NCBI RefSeq assembly: GCF_002860125.1
Contig: NZ_PGVA01000026.1
Span: 93,666 to 157,665, forward strand
Length of the DNA stretch: 64,000 bases
Direction: 5' to 3'
Origin: Bacillus canaveralius
GTDB taxonomy: Bacteria > Bacillota > Bacilli > Bacillales > Cytobacillaceae
The notes beneath the pieces were generated by a model. It was not told the DNA's origin and did no database searches. It saw only the letters and a list, made by a program, of their open reading frames with translations. The translations under genes were made by a program, and so were the position numbers. The first letter of the stretch is position 1, and each line of letters opens with the position of its first letter. Of this stretch, positions 1 to 8,805 are shown piece by piece.

Positions 1-928
1 GCACGCGCTCTTTATTCGGAGTATAGAGCTCATCCGCAACCTGGATGAGGCCGCCTGCATTTACGATATAATCGGGAGCGTATAAGATCCCTTTTTCTTG
101 AAGCATCTGCCCGTGATGGAGCTCGAGAAGCTGGTTATTCGCCGAGCCAACGACTGCTTTAACCTTCATGACCTCAATGGTTTGATCATTGACAATCCCG
201 CCCATTGCACATGGAACAAAGACATCGGCATCCGCCGCATAAATTTCATCACTCTTGATCACTTTTAAGGCAGTGCCAAGCGATTTTGCCTTTAAGATCA
301 ATTTCGCAATCGCATTTTCGTTAATGTCAGCAACAAATAAGTCGCACCCTTCCTCCAGGAGACGGTCCGCCACCTTTAGCCCCACCTTGCCAAGACCCTG
401 GATTGCATAGCTTTTTCCTGATAAATCTTCAGTTCCCCACACCGCATGATTGGTTGCCTGCAGCCCGTAGATGACTCCCTGTGCCGTCGGTACCGACGAG
501 TCGCCGCTCCCGCCGTACACTTCATCGGCACCCACAATACAGTTCGTTTCTTTTAAAGCGTGAATAAAGTCCTCCGGGCTTGTTCCCATGTCCGTTCCTG
601 TATAAAATCGCCCATTGAGGGACTCAACAAACTGGCCAAACGCCCTGAAAAGTTCCGGGCTTTTATCCGTTTGTGGATCACCGATAATCACTGCTTTACC
701 GCCGCCAAAATCAACATCAGCGGCAGCACATTTATACGTCATTCCTTTTGACAGACGCAGAACATCCTCCAATGCATCATCGACAGTCCGATAAGGAAAC
801 ATCCGGCAGCCGCCGAGCGCCGGCCCGAGTCTTGTGCTGTGTATAGCAATGATCGCACGCAATCCGGTCACTTCATCATTGCAAAATACAACCTGCTCGT
901 GCTCGCGAATTTGTTCAAAGATATCCAT
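1..928 (-). CDS. pdh: Phenylalanine dehydrogenase, C-terminus cut by window edge
   Basis: NAD-dependent oxidative deamination of L-phenylalanine to phenylpyruvate, the entry step toward phenylacetate. About 309 codons are present, and the 3' end lies beyond base 1. Visible motifs are [10 protein letters not shown] near residue 35, the substrate/catalytic lysine segment [18 protein letters not shown], the NAD fold GLGKVG, and [18 protein letters not shown] near the cut. [17 protein letters not shown] and [17 protein letters not shown] fit Bacillus-type phenylalanine dehydrogenases better than leucine dehydrogenase, which usually has GGTRM and AAAGLNLGGGK (family knowledge). The ATG at 928 follows GGAGG. 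A thioesterase lies 71 bp upstream in the same direction, and a cre-like site lies between them. The rest of the phenylacetate regulon in this window supports phenylalanine over branched-chain substrates. Confidence 0.9.
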   Translation of the reverse strand, partial: MDIFEQIREHEQVVFCNDEVTGLRAIIAIHSTRLGPALGGCRMFPYRTVDDALEDVLRLSKGMTYKCAAADVDFGGGKAVIIGDPQTDKSPELFRAFGQFVESLNGRFYTGTDMGTSPEDFIHALKETNCIVGADEVYGGSGDSSVPTAQGVIYGLQATNHAVWGTEDLSGKSYAIQGLGKVGLKVADRLLEEGCDLFVADINENAIAKLILKAKSLGTALKVIKSDEIYAADADVFVPCAMGGIVNDQTIEVMKVKAVVGSANNQLLELHHGQMLQEKGILYAPDYIVNAGGLIQVADELYTPNKERV

Positions 929-950
929 CTGTGTTCCTCCTAAGCATAAA

Positions 951-964
951 TGATAACGCTTTCA
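951..964. promoter_or_regulatory. cre-like CcpA site upstream of pdh
   Basis: TGATAACGCTTTCA fits the Bacillus cre consensus TGWNANCGNTNWCA at every position. It lies 22 bp before the pdh start. This suggests carbon catabolite repression of phenylalanine deamination. The match is by eye only. Confidence 0.5.
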
Positions 965-999
965 TTTTTATAGAAAATAATAACCCTCCAGTTGTGGGC

Positions 1000-1398
1000 T
1001 CAGGCTTGCTCAATGTCTTCAACTAACTCTCTTATTCTATCTTTTGATAAAATAACCTGGGTTACTTCTCCGATCCCGATCAGCTCCTTTTCGTTTCGGG
1101 CTGATACTTTTGTGATCACTTTATTATTTTTCAATCCAATCACCTCTGCGGTGATGGTAAGCTGTGACCCTGCCGGACTCGGGGCAAGATGCTTTGCTTT
1201 GACCTCCGATCCCATGCCTTCTTCATCTTCTTCAAGAAAGGGCAGAATAATTTGTCTTGAAGCCCACTCCATATGGTAAATCATCGTCACAGTCGAATAA
1301 GTGCGATGCACAATTTCCCCAGCAAAACGGGCATACATCTCCGGAGTAACAACAACCTTTATCGTCACCCCGTCTCCGATTCTTAAACCGGGCTTCAT
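1000..1398 (-). CDS. FlK-like hotdog-fold acyl-CoA thioesterase
   Basis: 132-residue single hotdog domain of the fluoroacetyl-CoA thioesterase (FlK) type, predicted to hydrolyse a small acyl-CoA. The seen equivalents of the FlK catalytic residues are Glu44 in HMEWAS, His70 in KAKHLAPSPAG and a Thr in the TYSTVT segment near 34-38. The C-terminal half has the ARNEKELIGIGEVTQVIL strand pattern of the family. The ATG at 1398 has GAGGGGG 6 nt upstream. It is the first gene of a probable thioesterase-pdh transcript, with a candidate PaaX site about 50 bp upstream. I infer that it could replace PaaI, which frees CoA from dead-end ring-CoA intermediates, because no PaaI-type thioesterase was seen. 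The substrate is not shown by the sequence. Confidence 0.75.
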   Translation of the reverse strand: MKPGLRIGDGVTIKVVVTPEMYARFAGEIVHRTYSTVTMIYHMEWASRQIILPFLEEDEEGMGSEVKAKHLAPSPAGSQLTITAEVIGLKNNKVITKVSARNEKELIGIGEVTQVILSKDRIRELVEDIEQA

Positions 1399-1450
1399 CC
1401 CATTCCCCCTCGCTTTTTCTCTAAAACAGATAACTATTACTCATTAAATA

Positions 1451-1470
1451 TGTATGACGTATATTTAACG
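1451..1470. promoter_or_regulatory. Candidate PaaX operator upstream of thioesterase-pdh
   Basis: TGTATGACGTATATTTAACG. Its reverse complement aligns without gaps to the sites before paaJ, paaK and paaX (CG-N-T-N7-CGTYAT). An imperfect palindrome AACAT-N5-ATGTT at 1478-1492 lies alongside. Confidence 0.5.
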
Positions 1471-1562
1471 ATATAATAACATTGCGTATGTTTAATAGTC
1501 AATTAATTATAAATATTTATTAAAATCTGATTTTTATTTACTTTATCTAAAGCATAAGAAAA

Positions 1563-1605
1563 GAAAAAGGATTAAATTAGGAGCAACCGCTAATCAATCC
1601 TTTTT
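1563..1605 (-). terminator. Rho-independent terminator after the aromatic ABC importer operon
   Basis: AAAAAGGATT pairs with AATCCTTTTT around an inner ATTAG/CTAAT stem. On the minus strand the hairpin is followed by TTTTTCTTTTCTT. It lies directly downstream of the ATPase gene stop at 1614 and could also act on the other strand. Confidence 0.75.
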
Positions 1606-1613
1606 CTTTTCTT

Positions 1614-2408
1614 TTATGTGAGCAGAGCTCTGTCATTGGCCATTTTTGAACCTTTGATTCTCTGGAATTCGAGCAGCAGGCTTTCAATTGTGAGCTTTTT
1701 CTTGTCGCTTTCATCGACCTCAAGGATGATCTCACCATTATCCATCATGATTAGCCGGTTCCCTAAATCGAGAGCCTGCTGCATGTTGTGGGTCACCATT
1801 AATGTCGTCAATCCGTATCTCTCCACAATTTCTTTTGTCAAATTCGTAATCAATTCAGCCCGTGACGGATCAAGGGCGGCTGTATGCTCATCCAAAAGTA
1901 GGATCGCAGGATCGGTAAAAGTTGCCATTAGCAACGATAAAGCTTGTCGTTCCCCGCCGGAAAGCATACCCACCTTTGCATTTAACCTGTTTTCGAGGCC
2001 GAGATGCAGGGATTCGAGAACTTCACGAAAGTACTCTTTCCTTTTTCTCGTCACGCCCCGCTTTAATGTTCTTGATTTATTGCGTGCATAAGCCATTGCC
2101 AGATTCTCTTCAATCGTCATGCTTGGAGCTGTTCCTGCCATTGGATCCTGAAAGACCCTGCCGATTAATTTAGCGCGCTGATATTCCGGAATCGACGTGA
2201 CATTCTCCCCGTCAATATGAACCTCGCCAAGATCGGGGAGAAGAACGCCGGAAATGATATTCATTAAAGTCGACTTTCCTGCGCCATTGCTGCCGATGAC
2301 CGTGACAAAATCGCCTTTGTTAAGATGCAGGTTCAAATTGTTCAGAGCGATTTTTTCATCGGGGGTGCCTTCATTGAATACCTGGTTAATCTGATTTAAG
2401 CGCAGCAT
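1614..2408 (-). CDS. ABC transporter ATP-binding protein (TrpX-type importer)
   Basis: ATPase of a three-part importer. Walker A is IGSNGAGKSTLMN, the signature is MLSGGERQALSL, Walker B is AILLLDEHTAALD and the switch His is VTHNMQQAL. I place the start at the ATG at 2408 (MLRLNQINQVF) because GGAAGGGTGAGG lies just before it. This start overlaps the end of the permease gene, which suggests translational coupling. It is the last gene of the binding protein-permease-ATPase order. The substrate is inferred to be an aromatic amino acid or related acid, from context and the related TrpXYZ-type systems. Confidence 0.85.
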   Translation of the reverse strand: MLRLNQINQVFNEGTPDEKIALNNLNLHLNKGDFVTVIGSNGAGKSTLMNIISGVLLPDLGEVHIDGENVTSIPEYQRAKLIGRVFQDPMAGTAPSMTIEENLAMAYARNKSRTLKRGVTRKRKEYFREVLESLHLGLENRLNAKVGMLSGGERQALSLLMATFTDPAILLLDEHTAALDPSRAELITNLTKEIVERYGLTTLMVTHNMQQALDLGNRLIMMDNGEIILEVDESDKKKLTIESLLLEFQRIKGSKMANDRALLT

Positions 2409-3414
2409 TCGCCTCACCCTTCCTTTCAGCACCTACATTAAGCAGTTCGACTCGTTCTGCATGTCTTCGTTTTTTTCTTTTCCGATCACGGTAGCCTTCC
2501 ATTACTTTCGGAGTGATCAATGCCAAAATGACAATCGCTGCGGTGATCAGCTTCATGTCGCCCGCTTCAAGAAACTCGACTCTCAACGCCAGGGTAACCA
2601 CAATTCGATAAATAATTGCTCCGCCAATGACAGCGAGTGTTGTTCTCGCAATTGTTTTTGTTCCAAATATCGCCTCACCGATAATGACAGAAGCTAGCCC
2701 GATAATGATGATGCCAATTCCCATGCCAACGTCTGCGTATCCTCCCTGCTGGGCGATTAGCGCTCCCGAAAAAGCAACCATCGCATTGGACAGGCCAAGG
2801 CCGATAATAACCATTGCATTCGTGTTGGCAGATAAACTGCGGATCATCCTTTTATTATCACCGGTAGCTCTTAAAGCCAGGCCGATCTCCGTTTTTAAAA
2901 ACCAGTCTGTGAAAAGCTTAAAAGCAAGAGTAACGATCAGCATGAACAATAAAATTCCCCATGTTCGCGGTAAGCTGCCTCCGAGCCCGACTGCAGTCAA
3001 AATCCCGTTAATAAAACCATCAAGACCGATTTCGGCGGACGACTCACTGACATTTGTCAGCGCCGTTTCCGTATTTAAGAGCGGAATATTTGATTTACCC
3101 ATAATCCTCAGATTGATTGAATATAAGGCGATCATCATTAAAATACCGGACAGCAGGGCATTGATCTTCCCGAACGTATGAAGAATTCCTGTCAGGCAGC
3201 CAGCCGCAAATCCGGCAAGCAGGGCGATAAATGTGGCCATCAACGGATTTACGCCTGCGACAATCATCGTTGCAGCAACTGCTGCACCGGTTACAAAGCT
3301 GCCATCCACCGTCAAATCAGGAAAGTCAAGAATTCGAAAGGATAAATAAACACCTAAAGCCATAATCGCATAAATGATCCCCGATTCAAACGCTCCAAAA
3401 ATTGCTGTAAACAA
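2386..3414 (-). CDS. ABC transporter permease (TrpX-type importer)
   Basis: 342-residue membrane permease of the branched-chain/TrpY-like class, with about eight or nine hydrophobic segments. One starts at residue 13 (IIYAIMALGVYLSF), others lie near 40-70, and there is a long pair near 230-285. The LALRATGDNKRMIRSLSAN loop near residue 180 resembles the EAA-like coupling loop of this class. The C-terminus is basic (DRKRKKRRH) and cytoplasmic. It starts 17 bp after the binding-protein gene and overlaps the ATPase start, so the three genes form one operon. It forms the membrane channel for the substrate delivered by the lipoprotein encoded upstream. Confidence 0.85.
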   Translation of the reverse strand: MFTAIFGAFESGIIYAIMALGVYLSFRILDFPDLTVDGSFVTGAAVAATMIVAGVNPLMATFIALLAGFAAGCLTGILHTFGKINALLSGILMMIALYSINLRIMGKSNIPLLNTETALTNVSESSAEIGLDGFINGILTAVGLGGSLPRTWGILLFMLIVTLAFKLFTDWFLKTEIGLALRATGDNKRMIRSLSANTNAMVIIGLGLSNAMVAFSGALIAQQGGYADVGMGIGIIIIGLASVIIGEAIFGTKTIARTTLAVIGGAIIYRIVVTLALRVEFLEAGDMKLITAAIVILALITPKVMEGYRDRKRKKRRHAERVELLNVGAERKGEANAALKSD

Positions 3415-3431
3415 TGAAAACCATCCTCTCC

Positions 3432-4439
3432 TTATTCACCTTCATAAAACTCTGCAATCTCTTCCCATTCCGGTTTCAATTCAAGTCCTTGTGCTTCAGC
3501 AACTTCCTTATTAATCACAAGCTTCAAACTATCAGGCAGCTCAACTGGAATCTCTGAAGGCTTTTTGTCACCTTTTAAAATCTGTGCTGCCATCAGCCCG
3601 GTTTGGTAACCAATATCATAGTATTCAAAGCCGCTCGCTGCGATGGCGCCACGCTTCATCGAATCCAATTCACCAACGAAAAGAGGAATCTTTTCATTGT
3701 TTGCGACAGTAATTACGGACTCGAGGGCAGAAACAACTGTATTGTCGGTAGGAATATAAATCGCATCGACACGTCCCACCAATGACTCGGCAGCTTGCTT
3801 TACTTCAGCCGAATTGGAAACGGATGCTTCGACTACCTCCGCATCGTTCTTTTCAGCCAACTCTTTCACTTGTGTGACCTGGACTTCGGAATTTTGTTCG
3901 CCGGAATTATAGATGACGCCTATTTTCTTGGCGCCTACTTCTTTTGTAATGAAATCAATCGTTTGCTTCGTTGCATCAGGATGATTATCGGTTGTGCCCG
4001 TAATATTTTCTCCCGGTTTATCAAACGCTTCAACAAGCCCGGCGCCAACAGGATCCGTAACAGACGTAAATAAAATCGGGATATCCTTTGTTGCATTAAG
4101 CGCGCTGACAGCACTCGGGGTTGCGTTGGCAAAAATCAAATCAACACCATCCCCGACAAAGTTGTTGGCAATCGTTTGTGGATTATTCGGGTCACCCTGT
4201 GCATTCTGGAAATCAAATTCAACATTTTCTCCTTCTTTAAAGCCTTCATCTTCAAGCGCCTTCTTAAAACCTTCGGTCGCTGCATCCAACGATGGATGTG
4301 GTGCATACTGGGTTAAACCAATTTTATACGTTTCTTTTTCTCCCCCAGCAGCAGGCTCCTTTGCTGTTTCATTGCCGCAACCTGCTAGTAAAAGCACCCC
4401 TGTAAATAGTAATGAGAAAATTTGTGCCGATTTTTTCAT
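3432..4439 (-). CDS. ABC transporter substrate-binding lipoprotein, TrpX/PF04392 type
   Basis: 335-residue extracellular binding protein. The signal peptide is MKKSAQIFSLLFTGVLLLAGCGN, written here as a Lys-rich start, a hydrophobic core and the lipobox LLAGC, so Cys21 is the likely lipid anchor. After a short linker, the mature part begins YKIGLTQYAPHPSLDAA, the characteristic opening of the ABC_sub_bind (PF04392) family, to which tryptophan-binding TrpX belongs. It is the first gene of the importer operon. A motif similar to the candidate PaaX operators lies about 120 bp upstream. That motif and the neighbouring pdh support an aromatic substrate such as phenylalanine, as an inference. Confidence 0.85.
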   Translation of the reverse strand: MKKSAQIFSLLFTGVLLLAGCGNETAKEPAAGGEKETYKIGLTQYAPHPSLDAATEGFKKALEDEGFKEGENVEFDFQNAQGDPNNPQTIANNFVGDGVDLIFANATPSAVSALNATKDIPILFTSVTDPVGAGLVEAFDKPGENITGTTDNHPDATKQTIDFITKEVGAKKIGVIYNSGEQNSEVQVTQVKELAEKNDAEVVEASVSNSAEVKQAAESLVGRVDAIYIPTDNTVVSALESVITVANNEKIPLFVGELDSMKRGAIAASGFEYYDIGYQTGLMAAQILKGDKKPSEIPVELPDSLKLVINKEVAEAQGLELKPEWEEIAEFYEGE

Positions 4440-4559
4440 TTTAATCCCCCTTGTTAATAAAAATATTTTTATCCGGCTAACCTGATAAAAGAAGTAAGCC
4501 GGTTACCAAAAATATGTAATTGTTTTCAATTTAATATGATATTAACTATAGGTACCGTG

Positions 4560-4579
4560 AATACAACGTTATATTATCA
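4560..4579. promoter_or_regulatory. Candidate PaaX operator upstream of the ABC importer
   Basis: AATACAACGTTATATTATCA. The reverse complement reads TGATAATATAACGTTGTATT and is close to the paaJ site CGATAATAAAACGTTATGTA. It is the weakest of the five sites because the first conserved C is replaced by T. Confidence 0.35.
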
Positions 4580-4640
4580 TTATTTTTCTTTATAAGTCAA
4601 TAATATTCCGAAAATTAAATATAATTAAAAAACTTTTTCT

Positions 4641-4669
4641 AAAAAAAAAACAGCCAATAAGCTTGGCTG
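4641..4669 (-). terminator. Rho-independent terminator after the NMO-like gene
   Basis: CAGCCAA-TAAGC-TTGGCTG. On the minus strand the 7-bp stem is followed by ten consecutive T. It ends the paaX-NMO transcript. Confidence 0.9.
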
Positions 4670-4684
4670 ACCATAAATTTTATA

Positions 4685-5632
4685 TTAAACGAGTTGCCTT
4701 GCCCTTTTTATAGCTGTTCGGGCCTCACTTACCATTCTTTCTAACAACTCCGAGACAGTCGGGATATCGTTAATTAGACCAGAAATTTGCCCGCCATTCA
4801 TAAAACCGTTTGCTTCCTTGCCCTCAAGTGCCCCGATTTTATGAAATTCTTCAGATGTGAGCATATTGAATTGTTGAACCGTAATGCCCTTCTTTTCTTC
4901 AATCAAAAGTTTGCGGGCATATTCTGTGTCCATGACCCTTCTGATTTTCCCGAAAGTCCGGCCGACAATGAGCGTGTCATGATCCGCAGCTTGCAGGAGC
5001 TTTTGCTTATAATTGTCATGAAAAGGGGCTTCCTTTGTGGCAATCAACCTTGTTCCCATTTGCACCCCGCTTGCTCCAAGCGCAAGCATCGCCGCAAGAC
5101 CATTGCCGTCGCCAATCCCACCAGCAGCAACAACAGGAATTTGGACATTGGCAACGATTTGTGGAATTAGCGTCAGCGTCGTCGTCTCAAGATTTGAGTT
5201 AATGCCGGCGGCCTCATAGCCTTCTGCTACAAGTATATCTGCACCAGCCCCTTCCGCTTTCCTGGCATGCTGGACAGACGCAACGACAGAAACCACTTTG
5301 ATCCCATACTCATGAAATTTTGGAATGAACGGAGTCGGATTTCCTGCGGATAAAGATACCGCATATACTCCGTGCTTGATAAGGAGCGCGCCGATTTCCT
5401 TTACATGCTGGGATACGGAAAGAGCAATATTGACCGCAAAAGGCTTTGTCGTTCTATTCTTCGTGTCGATGATAATCTTTTCGAGCTCACCCGGCTCCAT
5501 CGTGCCGGCACCGATTGTGCCTAGACCGCCTGCTTCAGATACGGCCGCCGTCAACGGCGCATTGCTGATATTGCCCATGCCGCCCTGAATGATTGGATAT
5601 TTAATGTTCAGGAGTGAAGTTAATTGATTCAC
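4685..5632 (-). CDS. Nitronate monooxygenase / FabK-like FMN flavoprotein
   Basis: TIM-barrel FMN protein of the 2-nitropropane dioxygenase/enoyl-ACP reductase II family (PF03060). The N-terminus has YPIIQGGMGNIS, and the phosphate-binding GGIGDGNGLAAMLALGASGVQMGTR lies near residues 185-210, as in the family. I prefer the GTG at 5632 (VNQLTSLLN), which has AAAGGAG about 9 nt upstream. The longer reading from the ATG at 5671 has no ribosome site and would overlap the paaX stop. It shares a transcript with paaX. Its reaction is unknown; oxidation of a nitronate or reduction of an unsaturated thioester are both possible. Confidence 0.8.
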   Translation of the reverse strand: MNQLTSLLNIKYPIIQGGMGNISNAPLTAAVSEAGGLGTIGAGTMEPGELEKIIIDTKNRTTKPFAVNIALSVSQHVKEIGALLIKHGVYAVSLSAGNPTPFIPKFHEYGIKVVSVVASVQHARKAEGAGADILVAEGYEAAGINSNLETTTLTLIPQIVANVQIPVVAAGGIGDGNGLAAMLALGASGVQMGTRLIATKEAPFHDNYKQKLLQAADHDTLIVGRTFGKIRRVMDTEYARKLLIEEKKGITVQQFNMLTSEEFHKIGALEGKEANGFMNGGQISGLINDIPTVSELLERMVSEARTAIKRARQLV

Positions 5633-5670
5633 ATGAAAAACTCCTTTGTCTGATTGTCCGGTCTTGCTCA

Positions 5671-6546
5671 TTAATCAATAATAAAAGGATGATCAAGGAC
5701 ATCATAATCTTCATGGCGGTTCTTTAGTTCGTTCCCTTCCTTAAAAACCGTTTCAAAAAAGCATGATGCAGGTTCGGCCAGTTCCTTATAATAATCGCTG
5801 AATAATGCAGCTGCATGGTTGCCGAGCCACCTTTCCGGCAACAACTCCTCAGGCAGTCCCGGGTCAAAGAACAAAAATTTCCGGTATTCGTGCACGAGCT
5901 TCGTTCTTTCAACAAAGCATTCGGCATCAGACATTTGCCCTTTGGAAATTTTATTTTTATCAATAATATACTTTTGGCTGTATTCGCTAATAAACTCCTG
6001 GTAGCGGTCATTAATTTCCTGCAGGTCCCAGCTTTTTTCGACTAATTTGACGTTTTCGTGGGGGCCGTCATATTCCGCTACAAAAAAGTCGACATACGGT
6101 TCAATGCCGTACTTCTCAATCAGATCGTACACTTGTTTTTCAAGATTGTTGGCGGAAATCCAGCAGCTATTGGAAATTGTCCCGAAACCACTCCACACCA
6201 ACTCTTTTCTTAGTTCATCCCTAACGGCCCTGATTTCTTCCGGGATCGTGTACATCAGGATGCGCCATTTCCCGTCCCACTTTTCCGGCTTTAATTTAAA
6301 AATCCGCTTAGCAGCCTCTTCGATCCGCTTTTCACCGCGGGGTGTTAATGAATAGTAGCTTTTATTGCCGATTTTTTCGGCCTGAACCCAGCCTTGCTTG
6401 TTCATTCGTGAAATCGCCGCCCTGACAGATTGATCATTATGGCCAAATTCATGCAACAAACGGATCAGGCTTCCGGTCCAAATTTTACTTCCATAGTGGG
6501 ATATGTAATCTCCATATAAGGTAAAAATCATTGATCTTGTATTCAA
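5671..6546 (-). CDS. paaX: PaaX-family transcriptional repressor of phenylacetate genes
   Basis: 291 residues. The N-terminal winged helix is seen in MIFTLYGDYISHYG and SVRAAISRMNKQGW (residues about 6-55). The central segment KWDGKWRILMYTIPEE near residue 90 and the C-terminal effector domain match PaaX. In E. coli and others, PaaX represses paa promoters and is released by phenylacetyl-CoA (family knowledge). The start is a TTG at 6546 with GAGGATGA upstream; an ATG five codons in is possible. It is followed by the NMO-like gene. A copy of the recurrent 20-bp motif lies 36 bp upstream, which fits autoregulation. Confidence 0.92.
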   Translation of the reverse strand: MNTRSMIFTLYGDYISHYGSKIWTGSLIRLLHEFGHNDQSVRAAISRMNKQGWVQAEKIGNKSYYSLTPRGEKRIEEAAKRIFKLKPEKWDGKWRILMYTIPEEIRAVRDELRKELVWSGFGTISNSCWISANNLEKQVYDLIEKYGIEPYVDFFVAEYDGPHENVKLVEKSWDLQEINDRYQEFISEYSQKYIIDKNKISKGQMSDAECFVERTKLVHEYRKFLFFDPGLPEELLPERWLGNHAAALFSDYYKELAEPASCFFETVFKEGNELKNRHEDYDVLDHPFIID

Positions 6547-6581
6547 TGTCTGTTCATCCTCATTTCATCATGCTTCTATAT

Positions 6582-6601
6582 CGGTAAAATTCCGTCATAT
6601 T
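6582..6601. promoter_or_regulatory. Candidate PaaX operator upstream of paaX
   Basis: CGGTAAAATTCCGTCATATT. It shares CG-N-T and CGTCATA with the paaK and thioesterase sites in the same spacing. The orientation is opposite to the other copies relative to the gene. Confidence 0.4.
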
Positions 6602-6700
6602 GTCATTCTACAAGATTCGTGATTATTTTCAAAATATTTTATTTTTTCGAATGACTGGATAGCGCAATTCTGGATTTCAGAAACTAAATTCCGATTATCA

Positions 6701-7912
6701 TCATTCATTCCCGTCAAGATTTTCGACAATGGTGGCAATCCCCTGGCCAACGCCGACACACATCGTTGCCAGGCCATACTTAATGTTGCGCTTTTTCATT
6801 TCATAAAGGAGTGTTGTCATGATCCTTGCCCCGCTTGCGCCAAGGGGGTGTCCAAGTGATATCGCTCCGCCGTTTACATTGACAATTCGCGGATCCAGCT
6901 GCAGTTCGCTAATACAGGCCAGCGACTGGGAGGCGAACGCTTCATTCAATTCGACCAGCCCGATATCATGGATAGATAATCCTGCTCTTTGCAATGCTTT
7001 TCTGACTGCGGCAACAGGTCCAATGCCCATGACTGACGGGTGGACGCCCGCCACAGCCGAAGCAATATATTTCGCAAGCGGTCTTATTCCTTGGGCTTTT
7101 GCCCGCTCGGCAGCCATCAATAATAAAGCAGAAGCACCATCATTGACACCGGACGCATTTCCGGCTGTCACAGTTCCTCCAGGGAATAACGGTTTTAATT
7201 TTGCCAGAGCTTCGATTGTCATTCCGGGGCGTGGGTGTTCATCTTCGCTAACCTTTATCTGCCTCCCTTTTCGGTCGACAGAAACAACCGGGATCAACTC
7301 ATCATTAAACCGGCCGGACTTGATAGCTGATTGTGTTCGCAACTGACTTTCCAAGGCAAATTGATCCTGTTCTTGCCGGGAAATCCCGTATTGCTTTGCG
7401 ACATTTTCAGCCGTTTCCGGCATGCTCTCAGAACCGTACATGCTTTGAAGCTGCTGATTAATAAAGCGCCAGCCAATCGTCGTATCAAACAACTCGATAT
7501 TGCCGCGCGGAAAATCATTTTCCGGCTTTGCAGATACATATGGGGCTCTTGTCATGCTTTCTGTCCCGCCGGCTACATAGATGTCACCCTCCCCTGTAAT
7601 AATCGCCCTGGCAGCATAATTGACAGCATCCAAACCGGAACCGCACAAGCGGTTAATCGTAGTTCCAGCCACTTCTACCGGAAGGCCTGCCAATAAGGCT
7701 GACATTTTTGCAACATTACGGTTATCCTCCCCGGCCTGATTGGCATTCCCAAAGACAACTTCTTCAATGTCGCCCGGATTTATGTCCGGATGCCTGGCGG
7801 TCAAAGCTTTTATCACAATTGCCCCAAGATCATCCGGCCTGACGCTTTTTAAGGCTCCTTTATATTTTCCGATCGGCGTCCGCACAGCATCAACAATATA
7901 AATTTCCCTCAC
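6701..7912 (-). CDS. paaJ: Thiolase of the phenylacetate pathway (3-oxoadipyl-CoA thiolase type)
   Basis: 403-residue thiolase. Cys90 in NRLCGSGLDA is the acyl-accepting Cys. GGAISLGHPLGASGARI carries the catalytic His, and the C-terminal MCVGVGQG carries the proton-donor Cys. The opening VDAVRTPIGKYKG and the overall length fit PaaJ/PcaF thiolases, which cleave 3-oxoadipyl-CoA and 3-oxo-5,6-dehydrosuberyl-CoA to acetyl-CoA and succinyl-CoA or a shorter acyl-CoA. The start is a GTG at 7912 after AAAGGAGAG. A candidate PaaX site lies 20 bp upstream. It is separated by about 19 kb from paaH, the enzyme just before it in the pathway, because the sugar cluster and adhE lie between. Confidence 0.85.
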   Translation of the reverse strand: MREIYIVDAVRTPIGKYKGALKSVRPDDLGAIVIKALTARHPDINPGDIEEVVFGNANQAGEDNRNVAKMSALLAGLPVEVAGTTINRLCGSGLDAVNYAARAIITGEGDIYVAGGTESMTRAPYVSAKPENDFPRGNIELFDTTIGWRFINQQLQSMYGSESMPETAENVAKQYGISRQEQDQFALESQLRTQSAIKSGRFNDELIPVVSVDRKGRQIKVSEDEHPRPGMTIEALAKLKPLFPGGTVTAGNASGVNDGASALLLMAAERAKAQGIRPLAKYIASAVAGVHPSVMGIGPVAAVRKALQRAGLSIHDIGLVELNEAFASQSLACISELQLDPRIVNVNGGAISLGHPLGASGARIMTTLLYEMKKRNIKYGLATMCVGVGQGIATIVENLDGNE

Positions 7913-7931
7913 TTAAACTCTCCTTTCCTAT

Positions 7932-7951
7932 TACATAACGTTTTATTATCG
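7932..7951. promoter_or_regulatory. Candidate PaaX operator upstream of paaJ
   Basis: TACATAACGTTTTATTATCG. The reverse complement CGATAATAAAACGTTATGTA aligns with the other copies. It lies close enough to the start to overlap the promoter or 5' leader. Confidence 0.5.
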
Positions 7952-8805
7952 AAACAATACAAAATAGTTATATATTATAATAGCACATTAACAACTTAAA
8001 AATATAGAAAATTCAAATTGTTTTGGTGGATTTGTTAAAACACTGTCAAAAAGGTTACGAGTTCATCTATCATGGTATATTTGAAAAATCAGGTCTGTTA
8101 AACAGAAGAGGGTGTGTCCAGAAAGTCATCTTTATTGACTTTCTGGACACACCCTCGATTGAAACAATTTTAATATCTATAGGCTAAATTCTATTTCTTT
8201 TAGTGACAATTAAATTCTTATTTTGCTTATCCACCCGGTAGCAAATGTATTATCCGCTAATCCTTATTATATAAAGCAGTATAATTGATGTACATACCCA
8301 TCTCCGCGTTCATAAAGCAGGAATCGGTAACTGAAGACATGATTTCAACGAGGGACCTTTGTATGTTGACCATACGTCTTCAATAAAAAAGACCATCATA
8401 TTTTACGAAGATCATTTGAATAGTTCGAGTTTACTTTTTATCCAGAAGATGATCCGTATCTATAACTGTATCGTGATGTCCTGCATCATTTCATCGATTG
8501 TTTCTGAGACCTCATTTGTTCGCCAGGCAATGGAAATACGAAAATCAATAACTCCCTATAAGTTTAATTGGAATTAGATTTCGCGTATTCATTGAGCTGC
8601 AAGCCAATATCCTGAACGCATTAAAGCTACCTCTAAAGATCCCATTTTCAATCCCGTACATAAATCTCTCCCTTTTTCTATATGGTCTATATATGGAGGA
8701 AATAAAAATATTTTTTAAATGGTAAAATTATTTGTTAATACCTTAATTTTACTCTTTTAATCAAAAGTCATATTGCGTTTTATACAATTTCAATCGGGTA
8801 ATTAG
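7952..8805. other. Gene-poor gap with hairpin and possible decayed coding sequence
   Basis: The gap between paaJ and the sugar cluster holds the perfect inverted repeat at 8108-8156. The remainder is AT-rich. A 72-codon plus-strand reading at 8359-8577 has no good ribosome site, and fragments on the minus strand (for example a 28-residue open stretch near 8480-8560) look coding-like but are broken by stops. I recognise no gene. Confidence 0.4.
8108..8156. repeat. Perfect 21-bp inverted repeat with 7-nt loop
   Basis: The arms at 8108-8128 and 8136-8156 are exact reverse complements (GAGGGTGTGTCC...AAAGTCA) around TCTTTAT. There is no T-tract on either side, so it is a poor intrinsic terminator. 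The GGTGTGTCCAGAAAGTC core resembles transposon ends seen in Firmicutes, so a mobile-element remnant is possible. Confidence 0.6.

Noticed and set aside
1..928. Leucine dehydrogenase instead of phenylalanine dehydrogenase
   Set aside because: GGCRM and [12 protein letters not shown], together with the paa context, fit phenylalanine dehydrogenase better, though the families are close.
8359..8577. 72-codon plus-strand reading in the gene-poor gap
   Set aside because: Poor start context and no family. It may be part of a decayed gene but cannot be supported.
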